From: Adiantum capillus-veneris
Lineage: Eukaryota; Streptophyta; Polypodiopsida; Polypodiales; Pteridaceae
Direction of reading: 5' to 3'
NCBI GenBank assembly: GCA_014529385.2
Contig: CM043942.1
Location: 30,532,969-30,596,968 of the forward strand
Length of the DNA stretch: 64,000 nucleotides
This document shows positions 51,780 through 62,596 of the stretch, in pieces. Within the stretch, counting starts at the first letter, position 1; every line of letters starts with the position of its first letter. Under the pieces are notes generated by a model that was given only the letters and a program-made list of their open reading frames with translations, did no database searches and was not told where the DNA came from. A program made the position numbers and the translations under genes.

Positions 51780-52535
51780 AGAAGACTCAACAATGGCTGC
51801 ATTTGTAGTGGAAGAAACTTAGAACGCTGCATCTTACCCAAAATACAGCCTTCACAAACATGTTTGACAGGTACTTCAAGAGGTGGCAAAGAAGCAACCA
51901 TATCAGATTTCTGCAAACGCAGCAAATTAGTAAAATTCAGATGATCAAAACGTGCATGCCAAAGTTTTTCATCTGAAATAGCCCTTGAATCTGCAACAAC
52001 ATTTGCAAAATTTTGTCCACACTTGTCATGCAAAGTGAGCTTATACAGCCCACGGCACAAAAGCCCAGATGCAACAATTTCATCCCCCAATATGAGATTA
52101 TGAACTGTACATCTATCATCCACAAATTTGACTACAAGCCCAAGTCTAGCAGTGCGGATACAGACAAGAGATTCTTCTTGATCTCAGGTACATAAAGTGC
52201 ATCAACAAGTGTGAAGGAACTACCATTTGCAGCAGTAAGCACAATCTTTCCAACTCCCTGAACCGGATAAGAGGCATTGTTGGCACAAGTGACTGAATTC
52301 CCATGAGGGACAGACACGAGAGAGGTGAACGATTCACGATGTGAGGTAATGTGCTTTGGAGCACCACTGTTGAAATACCACACATGTGAATCTGCAGCAA
52401 ACTGACAAGCATGCATCATGGACGACAAGATTGTAAGTGCACTCTGCGCTAAAAGCCCATTCTGCATCAACATCAGTAGCACAGTCTCCTTTCATAGAAG
52501 ACTCAACAATGGCTACATTTGTAGTGGAACCAGCA
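51095..52535 (-). repeat. Tandem duplication of about 720 bp in Copia-1 (protease and pre-integrase)
   Basis: 51095-51812 and 51815-52535 align end to end, from GAAACTTAGAACG to TTTGTAGTGGA. The left copy is part of the intact pol. The right copy encodes a second FNSGAPKHITSH protease site (D to N) and a second pre-integrase region. It has a one-base deletion near 52147-52150. The copies differ at several percent of positions. Confidence 0.88.
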
Positions 52536-52740
52536 TTTGCAGTGGAATCACCCTCTTTCTTCTTAGCCTCTTTGGCCTTCAACTTAGGACACTACTTGAT
52601 CAAGTGATCATTAGCTTTACAATAATGGCAACGCATCTTCTTTTGCCCTTATCACCAGAATTTCCAGACGAATTGTTGGCAACAGAAGCATTAGGAACAG
52701 AAGTTTTTCCACTTGCAGCAGAACCATAACAAGTGTGCAT
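52536..52740 (-). pseudogene. Copia-1 gag C-terminus with zinc knuckle
   Basis: On the minus strand this holds RCHYCKANDHLIK, then a TAG, then CPKLK. The CX2CX4HX4C knuckle is thus interrupted by a stop between its last two ligands. A Ser/Gly/Asn-rich stretch lies upstream, up to the TGCAT duplication where Copia-2 entered. The gag continues at 58255. Gag would bind the RNA; this copy is broken by the stop and by the insertion. Confidence 0.75.
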
Positions 52741-52932
52741 TGAAGGAGTACGAGCGGAAGTGCGACGCAAGAGAGAGTGCGAGAAGAAGAGCACGACGAT
52801 ATGGTGAACTCGCTCTACTGTAATGTGTAGAGCATAGTGAGTTCTTATTAGGTTTTTACAAAAGAATATGTGTACATACCTAGCGGCCCGCCCACTTACC
52901 TGGGCGACCACATTGGGCTTTATACCCCAACA
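52741..52932 (-). repeat. 3' LTR of Copia-2
   Basis: 192 bp, next to the purine tract (52933-52943) on the element strand. Confidence 0.93.
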
Positions 52933-53063
52933 ACCTCCCACTTAAAGTCCAATGTGGTACTTTAAGTGTGAGAGAAGCTACTATACAAGCTAATATACAA
53001 GAGATGTAGAGAAGTGATGTACTACCCTACACCTAACTGCTTGTGAAAATGCGCAAATCTCTC

Positions 53064-54908
53064 TTAGGGAAGTCCTTTTGTAAGTAGATCAGCAGGATTT
53101 TCTGTGGTGTGAACTTTGACAAGCTGAAGTTGCTTATCCTCGAGCATTTCCCTGATGAAATGATACTTCACATCCACATGCTTTGTCTTTGAGTGATAAA
53201 CTGGATTGCGAGCCAATTGTATAGCACTTTGACTATCACAATATAACACAGGCATCTCTTCTTTGATTCCCAAATCTGTTACTAGTCGATTAATCCAAAT
53301 TGATTCTTTGCATGCCTCTGATGCTGCAACATATTCAGCCTCTGTAGTAGACTTACTAACACAATCTTGTAATCTAGAACGCCGTGATACTGCTCCACCA
53401 GCCAATGTAAAGACATACCCTGACGTAGACCTTCGGTTGTCTAAGTCACCTGCATAATCTGAGTCTGTAAAACCCTTTACACTTAGCTCTTGAATCCCAT
53501 AGCATATACGCATACTCTTTGTAGCTTTCAGGTATCTCAATATTCCTTTCACTGCCTCCCAATGTTTCTTGCCTGGGTTTGACATGTATCAACTTACTAC
53601 TCCCACTGCAAATGCAATGTTTGGGCGAGTAGCAATCATTGCATACATCAAACTACCTTGTGCAGATGCATATGGAATCTTATCCATTTCAGCCTGTTCT
53701 TTCTGAGACACAGGACAATCTTGTTTGCTAAGTTTCACATATGGTGGCAATGGAACACTTAGTGCCTTTCCCTTCTCCATATTGAAACGTTGCAAAACCT
53801 TGTCAATATACTCTGTTTGAGATAACCAAATCAACTTCTTTGATCTGTCTCTCTCAATGCGCATACCAAGTATATGACTTGCCTCACCCATGTCTTTCAT
53901 GTCAAATGATTTTTCCATCTTTGACTTCAAAGCTGAAATTTCTTCCAAGTGCTTGCCAGCAATCAACATGTCATCCACATACAAAATAAGGATCAACCAA
54001 CTACCATCCTTAGCCTTCTTTGTATATAGATAGTGATAGAACTCACTACGTTTGTAGCCTTGAGAAAGCATAAACTTGTGGAATTTATGGTACCATGCCC
54101 TCGGTGATTGTTTTAAGCCATAAAGACTCTTTAACAACTGGCATACCCAATCTTCCTTGCCTTTCTCAACAAACCCTTCTGGCTGCTGCATGTAAATTTC
54201 CACATCTAAATCACCATGCAAGAACGTTGTCTTGACATCCATTTGGTGCAACACCAAATCTAATATGGCAACCAATGCAAGAAAGCATCTCAATGTAGTC
54301 ATCTTGACCACCGGAGAGAAGACTTCATCAAAGTCAATGCCTTGTTCTTGCTTAAAGCCCTTGGCAACAAGCTTTGCTTTGTACTTTGGCTGACTATCAT
54401 GAGCGGTGATCTTATACCTGTAAACCCATTTACAACGTAGAGCCTTTTTGCCCTCTGGTAATTTAACTAGCTTCCATGTCTTGTTTTTATGTAGAGCTGT
54501 CATCTCTGGCTGCATGGCCAATTGCCAATTCCCAGAGTCCTTCATTTGCACTGCTTCCTTGTAACATGAAGGCTCATTGCAATCAGTCAACATGACATAG
54601 TTCATAGATGGAACAAACCTATCAAGAGGTCGTGTGACACGTCCAGATCTATGCACAATAGGTGGCTCACGCTCAGCCACAACCTGTGGTTCCACTCTAT
54701 CCCGTCCTTGCTCCTCTTGAGCCCTGGCCCCTGGCATTTTGTCTTGCACGTGCAGGTCCATCTTCTTGGAAGACAACTCTTCTAATCTCCTCAACCCTCT
54801 CTGGTTTAGAATGATATTTGGATTCATTAAAGTGAACATCATTGCTGCGGACAACCTTTCTGGATTCGGGATCCCAAAGTCTGTACCCCATCTCACCAGA
54901 ATTACCAT
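53064..54908 (-). pseudogene. Copia-2 RT and RNase H
   Basis: The integrase tail reads YRLWDPESRKVVRSNDVHFN and loses frame near 54720. RT then runs openly to 53589 with KWVYRYKITAHDSQPKYKAK, DVKTTFLHGDL and the catalytic LYVDDML. A TGA at 53589, probably from CGA, separates it in the same frame from the last part (MSNPGKKHWEAVKGILRYLK). RNase H (to 53064) has DSDYAGDLDNRRSTSG, STTEAEYVAASEA and CDSQSAIQLARNP, and ends at ENPADLLTKGLP. The catalytic residues are kept. Only one frameshift and one stop spoil about 610 residues, in line with a recent insertion. Confidence 0.9.
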
Positions 54909-56130
54909 AGCCTAGAAAGATGCACTTTCTACTCTTTGGCTCAAGTTTGTTCCTAAATTCCTTTGGAACGTGAGTATATGCCTAACAGCCAAATACTCTG
55001 AGATGCTTGTATGAGGGCATTTTGCCTGACCATACCATCTCTGGCACTGAATCCTTCTGCAAAACCTTGCTAGGAGATCTATTTACAAGATGAACAACTG
55101 TTGATACAGCTTCAGCCCAAAACCCATTTGGCAGTTGTGCATTAGACAACATACTTCTGACCTTCTCTTGTATGGTCCTATTCATCCTCTCAGCAACCCC
55201 ATTTTGAGGAGGATTGTAAGGAGCAGTAAGTTCACGTTTTATACCTTTTGACTCACAAAAGTCCTGAAAGGCCTTTGAAACATACTCTCCACCATTGTCA
55301 GTGTGTAAGCAATATTTAAGCTTCTTGCCACTCTGATTCTCCACAAGTGTCACAAACGTTTTGAAAACACTAAACGCTTCATCCTTGTGCTTGAGAAAGT
55401 AAACCCATACTTTCCTCGAGTAATCATCTATAAATGTCATAAAGTAAGAAGCTCCCCCTAGAGATAGGTTAGGCATAGGTCCACACAAATCACTATGAAC
55501 AAGTGCCAACTGTGTATCTCTTCTACTGCTTCTATGCTTATGTGGCTGCTGTGTTTTCTTACCATACAGACAATGTTCACAGAATTCAAAATCATTAAAT
55601 GAAAAGCCAGGCAAATAACCAGAACGAGACAAGATTTCCATTCCCTTCTTGGACATATGTCCTAACCGGCTATGCCACAAAGAAACGTTTAGTTGCTCGG
55701 TTACATTGATTACATTTTTAGAGACATTTGATACATAAATCATGTAAAGTCCTCCAGACTTTACTCCATGTGCTACTGTCATAGAACCCTTGGATATCTT
55801 CCACATGTTCTGTCCAAAAGTGGTGACGTAGCCAGCATCATCAAGTAAACCTGTGCTGATCAAGCTCTTTGTAATTGCGGGAACATGTCTCACATTCTTC
55901 AGCGTGAAAGAAGAGCCATTCTGAAACTTCAATTGAACATCTCCAACACCTAAGATCTCACATGTCTTCCCATTGCCTAGCCGAACATGATCTTTAGTGG
56001 TCACATAAGAGGTAAACCACTCCTTGTTTGGAGACACATGAAGTGATGCCCCTTAGTCTATAATCCAGTCACTCAGTGCATTTCCATCAGATGCTGTAAG
56101 AAGAGCTGAGTCCATTGTATTCTTCAAGAA
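54909..56130 (-). pseudogene. Copia-2 protease and integrase
   Basis: The protease site is read as WIID, a TAA, then GASLHVSPN, so a stop sits exactly at the middle residue of the D-S-G triplet (about 56053). The long open part (56037-54982) holds the pre-integrase domain (LWHSRLGHMSKKGMEIL, CEHCLYGKKTQQ) and the integrase core with LVHSDLCGPM, FIDDYSRKVW, HTDNGGEYVSKAF and the Glu in QNGVAERMNR. A TAG follows LRVFGC at 54982, and the frame goes on to the RT. It would insert the cDNA into the genome. As written it cannot be made as one protein. Confidence 0.88.
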
Positions 56131-57012
56131 CTAGATGTCTCCTGACACTAGACTGTCCTCCTCTGCAACAGTGTTTGTCACATTTATTTCTTGAATCTTC
56201 ACTGAGGACTTGTTCTTCTCACCATGGTCTTCAGCTTTCTCTTTGCCTTTTTCTGCTTTCCATTCTCTGCAGTCTCTTTTCATGTGACCCTTCTTGCCAC
56301 AATGGTAGCATTCTATGTCACTCTTGCCTTTAGCACTGCGGGACTTGCTACGAGACTGATTCCTCTTTCCACCTTTGTACTTTTCTTTGGTCCTTCCCCT
56401 GACAACTAAGGCTGTTCCTTTGCCTTTGTCCATTGTCTTTCTATTGGTTTCTTTAGTAAGCAGACTTCCTTCTACACCTGCTATGTTCAAACCATCTGGA
56501 GGTGCAGAATTACTCAAAGCTGTGCGAAAAGTGTCCCAACTTTCCGGCAATGTGATCAACAGGAACATAGCTCTAACATGTTCATCAAACTTGACACCTT
56601 GAGCTGACAACTGACTATAGATTGTGTTGAATTCATTCAGATGATTGGACATAGGTGTCCCTTCTTTCATCTTCAAGTCAACAAGCTTCTTAAGCCAGTA
56701 TACCTGTGAAGCTGCACTCTGCTTCTCATAAAGATCACTCAGCTTTAACCATGCTTGATAAGCCGACATCTTGTCTGCTACATTGAAGTAAACACTTTCT
56801 GCCAAAGTCAGCATAATGGTAGAAAGTGCCAATTCATCCATTTCGCTCCATTCATCTTCGTCCATATCTTCTGGTTTTATCCCCTTGAGCTTTATAGGTT
56901 TTATCTGCTTCTTTTGTACCAACACGTGCCAAATCTTCTTCTTCCACAATGGGAAATTGGTTCCATCCAGCTTCTTGATATTGTAAAGAGCAGTGTCCTG
57001 TGATCCAGCCAT
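56131..57012 (-). CDS. Copia-2 gag (open, 293 residues)
   Basis: Starts at Met 57012 (MAGSQDTALYNIKKLDG), the usual copia gag start, with NFPLWKKKIWHVL following. The UBN2-type gag core covers about residues 60-190 (AWLKLSDLYEKQSAASQVYW, MFLLITLPESWDTF). A basic Arg/Ser/Lys stretch leads to a zinc knuckle CYHCGKKGHMKRDC (about residues 237-250), then a Lys/Glu-rich tail ending in SLVSGDI and a stop at 56131. Pol continues in the same direction with stops. This gag is intact up to the protease and could be expressed and bind element RNA. It forms the particle shell. Confidence 0.9.
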   Translation of the reverse strand: MAGSQDTALYNIKKLDGTNFPLWKKKIWHVLVQKKQIKPIKLKGIKPEDMDEDEWSEMDELALSTIMLTLAESVYFNVADKMSAYQAWLKLSDLYEKQSAASQVYWLKKLVDLKMKEGTPMSNHLNEFNTIYSQLSAQGVKFDEHVRAMFLLITLPESWDTFRTALSNSAPPDGLNIAGVEGSLLTKETNRKTMDKGKGTALVVRGRTKEKYKGGKRNQSRSKSRSAKGKSDIECYHCGKKGHMKRDCREWKAEKGKEKAEDHGEKNKSSVKIQEINVTNTVAEEDSLVSGDI

Positions 57013-58043
57013 AGCTACGCTTCACTGTAGTTTACTTTCCTGGGAAAAATTCGGCAAAGTGTCCCCTGTAAACTGACCTCTGAACCAATATCAACCTGTC
57101 AAATGAACCAAGAAAGCTTCAGATTCTGTAGAAATTTTGGCAGAGTCTCCTTTGTAAAATGGCTCTGGTGTACTAAAAACAGACCAAAAAACAGATCAAA
57201 AAACCACTGTCTCTCTAACACTGTAAGCTGTGGGTAAACCTATCCTGCACCTGTACTGTCTCTGACTGTCCTGTAAGCATAGACAGCGACAATGCCTCAA
57301 CGGCAGTAAAGCAACGATGCAATCCCAACTGTCTAACTCACAGTCAATACATCCTAGCTGCCTATCTAAGGGTGCTCAAGGGATCACTCCAAGACCTGTA
57401 TCACCGAAAGGATCTCAACATTCGAGAATCCCCCAGCTCAATAAAACCTCACTCGACCCTCAACAAAGGCTGCAGTAAATCTGACAGTACATAGACTTCC
57501 CACAAAGTCATACATCCACAAATTTCCCACTGTATGCTGTAACCGCTGCGGCGATTGTTTGTTGCGTGACTCACAACCAGCAAACCCTCAACAGACATAC
57601 ATCATCTCTGACAATACATCCCATGTGGAAGTACCTGCAATGTCAGGATGAAATCTGGAATATCAAGAAGCAAACACAAGCTACCTGATGAACTAGTGGA
57701 TGTCGCCTATAGTCTATGTGTAGATGCGCCCGTGTCGTATGTGACATGCCTCCAAGAACTGTGAGCCGTCCTTCGATGTGTAGACAGCCACAAATCAACA
57801 CTTTGGGAGTGTCGATATCCTCAGCACCTGCAGTCGTATGCCGAAAACCCCAAATTTGCAGAGTCGGATCTTCACCCGTCGAGACCACGTAGTTGAAAAT
57901 GGCCTGCGCAGACCTTTGTCGAAGCCGAACGGTGGCCGAGATGACCCACAGGATTTGGGGCCGTGTCCTCGCCTGTCGAATTTCACTCCAATCTGAGTTG
58001 GTGACTCTAGCCTCCTGCAGTGCTGCCCCGAGCCTCGATCTGA
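57013..58043 (-). other. Copia-2 leader with shared motif
   Basis: About 1 kb without clear coding. At 57394-57461 it holds the motif ATCACCGAAAGGATCTC to CCCCCAGCTCAATAAAA, also found in the Tat-like and Copia-3 leaders. Confidence 0.65.
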
Positions 58044-58055
58044 GCTCTGATACCA
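58044..58055 (-). other. Primer-binding site of Copia-2 (tRNA-iMet)
   Basis: GCTCTGATACCA on the plus strand, two bases inside the 5' LTR. Confidence 0.9.
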
Positions 58056-58057
58056 GT

Positions 58058-58249
58058 TGAAGGAGTACGAGTGGAAGTGCGACGCGAGAGAGAGTGCGAG
58101 AAGAAGAGCACGACGATATGGTGAACTCGCTCTACTGTAATGTGTAGAGCATAGTGAGTTCTTATTAGGTTTTTACAAAAGAATATGTGTACATACCTGG
58201 CGGCCTGCCCACTTACCTGGGCGACCACATTGGGCTTTATACCCCAACA
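58058..58249 (-). repeat. 5' LTR of Copia-2
   Basis: 192 bp. Four transitions separate it from the 3' LTR. Confidence 0.93.
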
Positions 58250-58254
58250 TGCAT

Positions 58255-58651
58255 TGCTGTTACCACCCTTTCTTTGGAAGCAATAAAAGCATGTTCAACT
58301 GCACGCTGTCTAGTCCTGTTTTTTTGGAAAGTGACTCTTGCAACAACAATGTGCATAATGTATCAAACTTGACAACTTCTGGATTTCCTTGGGTCATAAG
58401 TCTCCAAGTACTAGCAAAAGTCTGGTAAGAATCTGGTAATGCATCAAGAACAATGTGCACAAGGGAACTGTCTGAAATGACTTCACCTGCAGCTCATTGA
58501 TATCCTTGACACTAGTAAGAAAAGTGTCCATATCATCTTCCTCATGCATAATCTTCGACTCCAGCTCTTTACGCAGCAAAGCAATTTTAGTCTCATTGCA
58601 ACTTGCATAAAGACCATCCAAAATATCCCAAGCTTGTTTTGTAGATTTTCC
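58255..58651 (-). pseudogene. Copia-1 gag, middle part
   Basis: Minus-strand frames read KQAWDILDGLYASCNETKIA, LRKELESKIMHEEDDMDTF and, after one shift near 58470-58490, HIVLDALPDSYQTFASTW. This is the UBN2-type core of copia gag. The first ~70 residues are missing because the sequence passes straight into the LTR fragment at 58652. The end is cut by Copia-2 at the TGCAT duplication and resumes at 52735. It would build the particle; here it is inactive. Confidence 0.8.
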
Positions 58652-58814
58652 TGGCACACAATAGAGAGTGTGTTATTTAGTGTGCAATGGAAAGATAGAT
58701 AGCCCTAGAGTGATGAGCGTATATACAATGCTCGAGGGAAAAAACTAGGGAAAAAATGCTTTGACGGTCCTAGTGTGTTCACACACATCACTACCACATG
58801 TATATGGTAACAAC
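58652..58814 (-). repeat. 5' LTR fragment of Copia-1
   Basis: 163 bp matching the 3' LTR from GGCACACAATAGAG to ATGGTAACA. The first ~60 bp (plus-strand left end) are missing, replaced directly by gag. Confidence 0.85.
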
Positions 58815-59470
58815 AGTTGAACAGGCTTTTGTTGCTGCTCAAAGAAAAGGTGGTAACAATAATGTAGCCACGTCTCATGGTTCTTTGGTGAGTAGCTACT
58901 CACTGTTCCTAATGCTCCTACTGGCAACACCTCATCTAGGAATTCTGATGAAAAGGGCAAGAAGAAGATGTGATGCCATTATTGCACTTGATAAAGTAGT
59001 GTCCTAAGTTGAAGGCAAAAGACGCCAAAAAGAATGAGGCTAGTTTCACTACAAGTGAAGCTATTGTAGAATCTTCTGGGAAAGGAGATTAGGGTGTTGA
59101 TGTAGATACAGAGTGGGAATTTAGTGTAGATTATACTTATGATCCTTTTGTCCATGATGTGTGTATGTTAGTTGCTACAAATTCACATGTGTGGTACTTT
59201 GATAGTGGCACTTCAAATCACATTACCTCACATCGTGACTTGTTTACCTCTCTGGAGTTTGTCCCTCATGGGAATATAGCTACTTGTGCCAACAATTCCT
59301 CTTATTCGGTCAAGAAAGTTGGAAAGATTGTGCTAATTTTTGCAGATGGTAGTTCTTTCATACTTATTGATGCACTTTATGTACCAGGGATAAAAAAGAA
59401 TCCTTTGTCCCTATCTTCACTTGCAAGACTTGCTGTTGTTGTCAAATTTGTGGATGGCATATGTATATGA
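58815..59470 (+). pseudogene. Copia-1-family gag-protease fragment in opposite orientation
   Basis: On the plus strand this shows VEQAFVAAQRKGGNNNVATS, a damaged zinc knuckle (near 58968-58990) and then an open piece (59159-59470) with VWYFDSGTSNHITSHRDLFT and FVPHGNIATCANNSSYSV. The latter matches Copia-1 pol residues ~38-120. It ends within the pre-integrase linker, and several stops precede it. Being on the other strand, it is an inverted partial copy next to Copia-1. It is inactive. Confidence 0.8.
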
Positions 59471-61859
59471 TCATCATTGAGATCTATAGTATTTTCTTCT
59501 ACTTAATTACATCTCTCACTTTTTTTCCTAGCTACGTATAGAGTAGGTCTCTAGGACACATCATTCAAAGTGCATCTCTAGCTTAATTCCTCGCATATTT
59601 ACTCTATTTTTGAATCTCCAATTTATGAATAATTTTGAGTTTCACAAAGCATGCAATAAAATATCTCATTAGCATTTTCATGCTCTGCAATCGGGTTTGA
59701 TTAGCTCCACTAACCCTTGCCTTAGTCATGTGTGTGTGTGTGGCTTCCCCCCGCTAAGTTAGAGCTAAATTAAGTTTTTGGGTCTTTGTCCACAAGTAAC
59801 CCATGCGGGGCAAGTAGTCAAGGCATTCTCTATAAGGCCTTGGGCCCCTCATAAGGTTAGTGAGTCAACTCTCCAAACGGTTTTTGTGGTGCACCCTGGA
59901 TAGATGTGATAGTTTGTTAAAACTTTGGGTTCATGATTGGATGGAGATGCTGGCCGCATTCTAACAATGCCCGTCCATTTACAATTTTTGATCGTGCCAC
60001 CTGGCCTCGGTTTGTTGATCGAACAACCCCCTCTTTTTGTCCAATTGCAAATCTCTTCGATGCACTCAAATGAATTGAAGGCAGATTTTGGGTCCACCCT
60101 TAGGAAGCCATCCTTCCCGCACTCAAATCCTTTGCTTGAGGTTTCTTCAAGGCCATCCTCCCTCATTCGAAGGGGGCGTTTTCACCTCTAGGGGCTCCCT
60201 CATCCAAAGGGATCTTTTCCACCTCTAGGGGCTCTTAACCTCAAACAAGGGTCATGCACTTGCAAGCAGAGTCTCATTGCCACTTGCAATCAAGAAGAAG
60301 TTCCCAGAACAATAATCAATGATATTTTCCCTAAACCAAAATCAACAAAAGAGGTTTCTTGCAGCAAAGGAGGGGATCCACGCCCACAAGGAGTACTCGA
60401 AGAGAGTTCAAGTACAATAAAAAACGGATTTCCTTACTATGAAGAGTGGCTTCACCCTAGGTGAAGAGGAGCTTCACAATTGTAAAGGAATTATTTTCTC
60501 CCTCTTTCTCATAAGTGAATTGAACTTTAAAATTTTATGCACCCAAGATCAACATTATTTTGAAACGCATATCTATTGACACCGTGCAATAGGAGTTCAA
60601 ACGTTGGCCTTGGCATTAAAATCCAAGTGCTAAGACCAATCCAAGGTGCTATGGAAGAGAAAGGGAGTGTGGAAAAGAAGGAAAAAAGGACAAAGGCAAC
60701 ACCAGCAAAAAATCCAAAACCCAAAGTATGCTTAGCAAAAGAAGACAAAGATGAAGATGATGAAGAAGAAGACACCAATATCTTAGTCTATGTTGACATT
60801 CTCTAGCTTTTAACCTTGCCTTTACCTCTCAATTGTATTTGTTTGGAGATAGCTTGGGTTAGCTTGGTCTTAGTTTTATACATTTGTTTAAGGGGAGGTG
60901 TTCAATGTCTCTTGGACTAGAGATAGTTTGACTCTTGGATTGGGGATGGTGTCCTAGATTGGATATGCTCTTTTGCTCTTGGATTGGAGTGTGCTAGAGA
61001 TGTCATTTTCTTCATAGTCTAAACCCCAAGGGGAGTGTTGTAAGGTTTTTTGGCTTTAGCCTATTCTTGTGTGAAACACCTCTAGTCTACTGGGATGCAT
61101 ATGTGGCATAAAACCATGTGATAGCATGTGGAAAAGGTGCCTAAGGGTGTAGGTACCCATGGTAACAAGACAAAAAAGTGTCCTTTTATGGTTTGGAAAA
61201 AAACCAAATACTCAGTTTGTAGAAGTCCTTACTTTAGCTCAAATCTAACACCACACTTTATGTGGGAAAAATAAGAAACACTCCCAACTCTTCATTGTAT
61301 GGTAATGAGGAGCTCTCAATTGCAAAAGAGTGCTCAATTTGACCAAAATAGAATATTTTCTAGGTGTATTTCATTTAAACAAGATTAAAAAATTTCTAGA
61401 CAACGAGCCTATTTTTCTTGTAAAAATTAATGAGTTCTTGAACAAAGTCCATGGTTTTTGTAGGCCCAAAAATATTCTTTTGAACATAGAATTAAGTACA
61501 AAAAAGGTGTATTTTTTGCATTTTGCTAACCTATCATTAATGTTTCTATGTGTACAACCATCATTATCTTTGTGAATTCTTCCACTTTATACACTTTCTT
61601 TACTTTCATGTTCAAGCACATACATCATCAAAAGCATCAAAGCATGTCTTCCTAAGACAATTTGGAACACACGTATACAAAACTGCATATATGAAAAACT
61701 TACTTCCACAATGTGGCCTTTCATATGGTATATAAACCTATCAAGTTGGTGCCAAATTGGAATTGTACACTTATATTTGGACCTAAGCTTGAAATGTACC
61801 ACATTTGTTGAGTAAAATTTAGCAATTTGAAGACAATGTAGTATTAACTCAAAATGAGT
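59471..61859. other. Mostly featureless stretch
   Basis: No element edge or known domain was recognised. A plus-strand frame at 60648-60806 encodes a Lys- then Asp/Glu-rich peptide (KEDKDEDDEEEDTNILVYVD) that could be the linker of a decayed copia polyprotein. A small open frame at 61330-61575 may be RNase H or RT debris, but I see no motif. Confidence 0.4.
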
Positions 61860-62342
61860 CTCATTTTGGTAAGATGGTAGATCACTTTTTCCTTTCTGTT
61901 TAGGGTGCCAAAGGAATGCAAATCCTTAAGTCAAAGAAGCTTCTGTTTGAAAAAAGTAGACTTATCCGAGTTCTATGAGGATTGTGTTTATGGTTAATAA
62001 AAGAGGGTGAAATTCCTTAAAGGAAGAAATGCAAGAAAAAGTAAAACATTTGAATTGGTTCATTTTGATGTTTGGGGTCTTACTTGTACACCATCCCTTG
62101 GTGTATCATATAACATTCATAGATGATGCAACTAAGAAGACATGGGTTTATTCAATGAAAAGTAGGATGAAAATTAAATCCGATGTGTTTTCTATATCTC
62201 AAAGGTGAAAAGCCTTTGCGGAAAATGAAGTAGTTACTAACCTTAAATGCCTTAGATCCAACAATGGAGGCAAGTATTGCAACCATGCTTTTGAAAGCTT
62301 GTGTGCTAGCAATGGCATTTGAAGGCAAAAGAGAACCGCAAG
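61860..62342 (+). pseudogene. Copia integrase fragment
   Basis: Read in shifting plus-strand frames this shows a CEDCVYG-like pre-integrase end, ELVHFDVWG (first Asp), YNITFIDDATKKTWVYSMKS-like sequence, KCLRSNNGGKYCNHAF (Asp replaced by Asn) and CASNGI. It is then cut by the Copia-3 LTR at 62343. It belongs to a copia lineage different from Copia-1 and Copia-2. Multiple stops make it inactive. The catalytic Glu would lie beyond the break. Confidence 0.75.
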
Positions 62343-62582
62343 TGTTGGGGTGGTGAAGCCCAATGTGCCACGTCTAAGTGATGGGTGGCCAGACACTAAC
62401 TCAGAACTAATGCTGACCAGTCATTCTACATAAAATGATAAGGACTTACAACCCTAAACACTATTGTGTTTAGAGTCCTTTAAAACCTATGTCTCCTTTA
62501 GAGTCCTTTAAAACCTATGTCTCCTCTCTTCTGATATCTTATCCATCGCTTCATACACACACTCTCTTGCTTGCACACTTCA
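62343..62582 (+). repeat. 5' LTR of Copia-3
   Basis: 240 bp, TGTTGGGG to CACTTCA. A 28 bp unit starting TTTAGAGTCC is duplicated exactly (62469-62496 and 62497-62524). Confidence 0.75.
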
Positions 62583-62584
62583 AC

Positions 62585-62596
62585 TAGTATTAGAGC
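62585..62596 (+). other. Degenerate primer-binding site of Copia-3
   Basis: TAGTATTAGAGC differs from the initiator-Met site by two transitions and keeps the two-base spacing seen in Copia-2. Confidence 0.6.

Larger units (their letters stand above)
52741..58249 (-). mobile_element. Copia-2, full-length Ty1/copia element nested in Copia-1 gag
   Basis: LTRs of 192 bp at 52741-52932 and 58058-58249 run from TGAAGGAGTACGAG to ATACCCCAACA and are flanked on both sides by TGCAT (52736-52740, 58250-58254). They differ at four positions, all transitions. The interior, on the minus strand, has an initiator-Met primer site, ~1 kb leader, gag, protease, integrase, RT and RNase H in copia order, and a purine tract AAGTGGGAGGT. 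Confidence 0.93.
48175..58814 (-). mobile_element. Copia-1, Ty1/copia element interrupted by Copia-2
   Basis: On the minus strand: a 5' LTR fragment (58814-58652), gag (58651-58255), Copia-2, the rest of gag, protease, pre-integrase (duplicated), integrase, RT, RNase H, purine tract CAGGGGGGATT and 3' LTR (48401-48175). The 5' LTR is joined directly to mid-gag, so its end, the primer site, leader and gag start have been deleted. Flanking bases at the two outer ends do not match. Confidence 0.88.

Noticed and set aside
60576-60806. Lys/Asp/Glu-rich frame as a host gene
   Set aside because: Low-complexity composition and no conserved domain; probably polyprotein linker debris.
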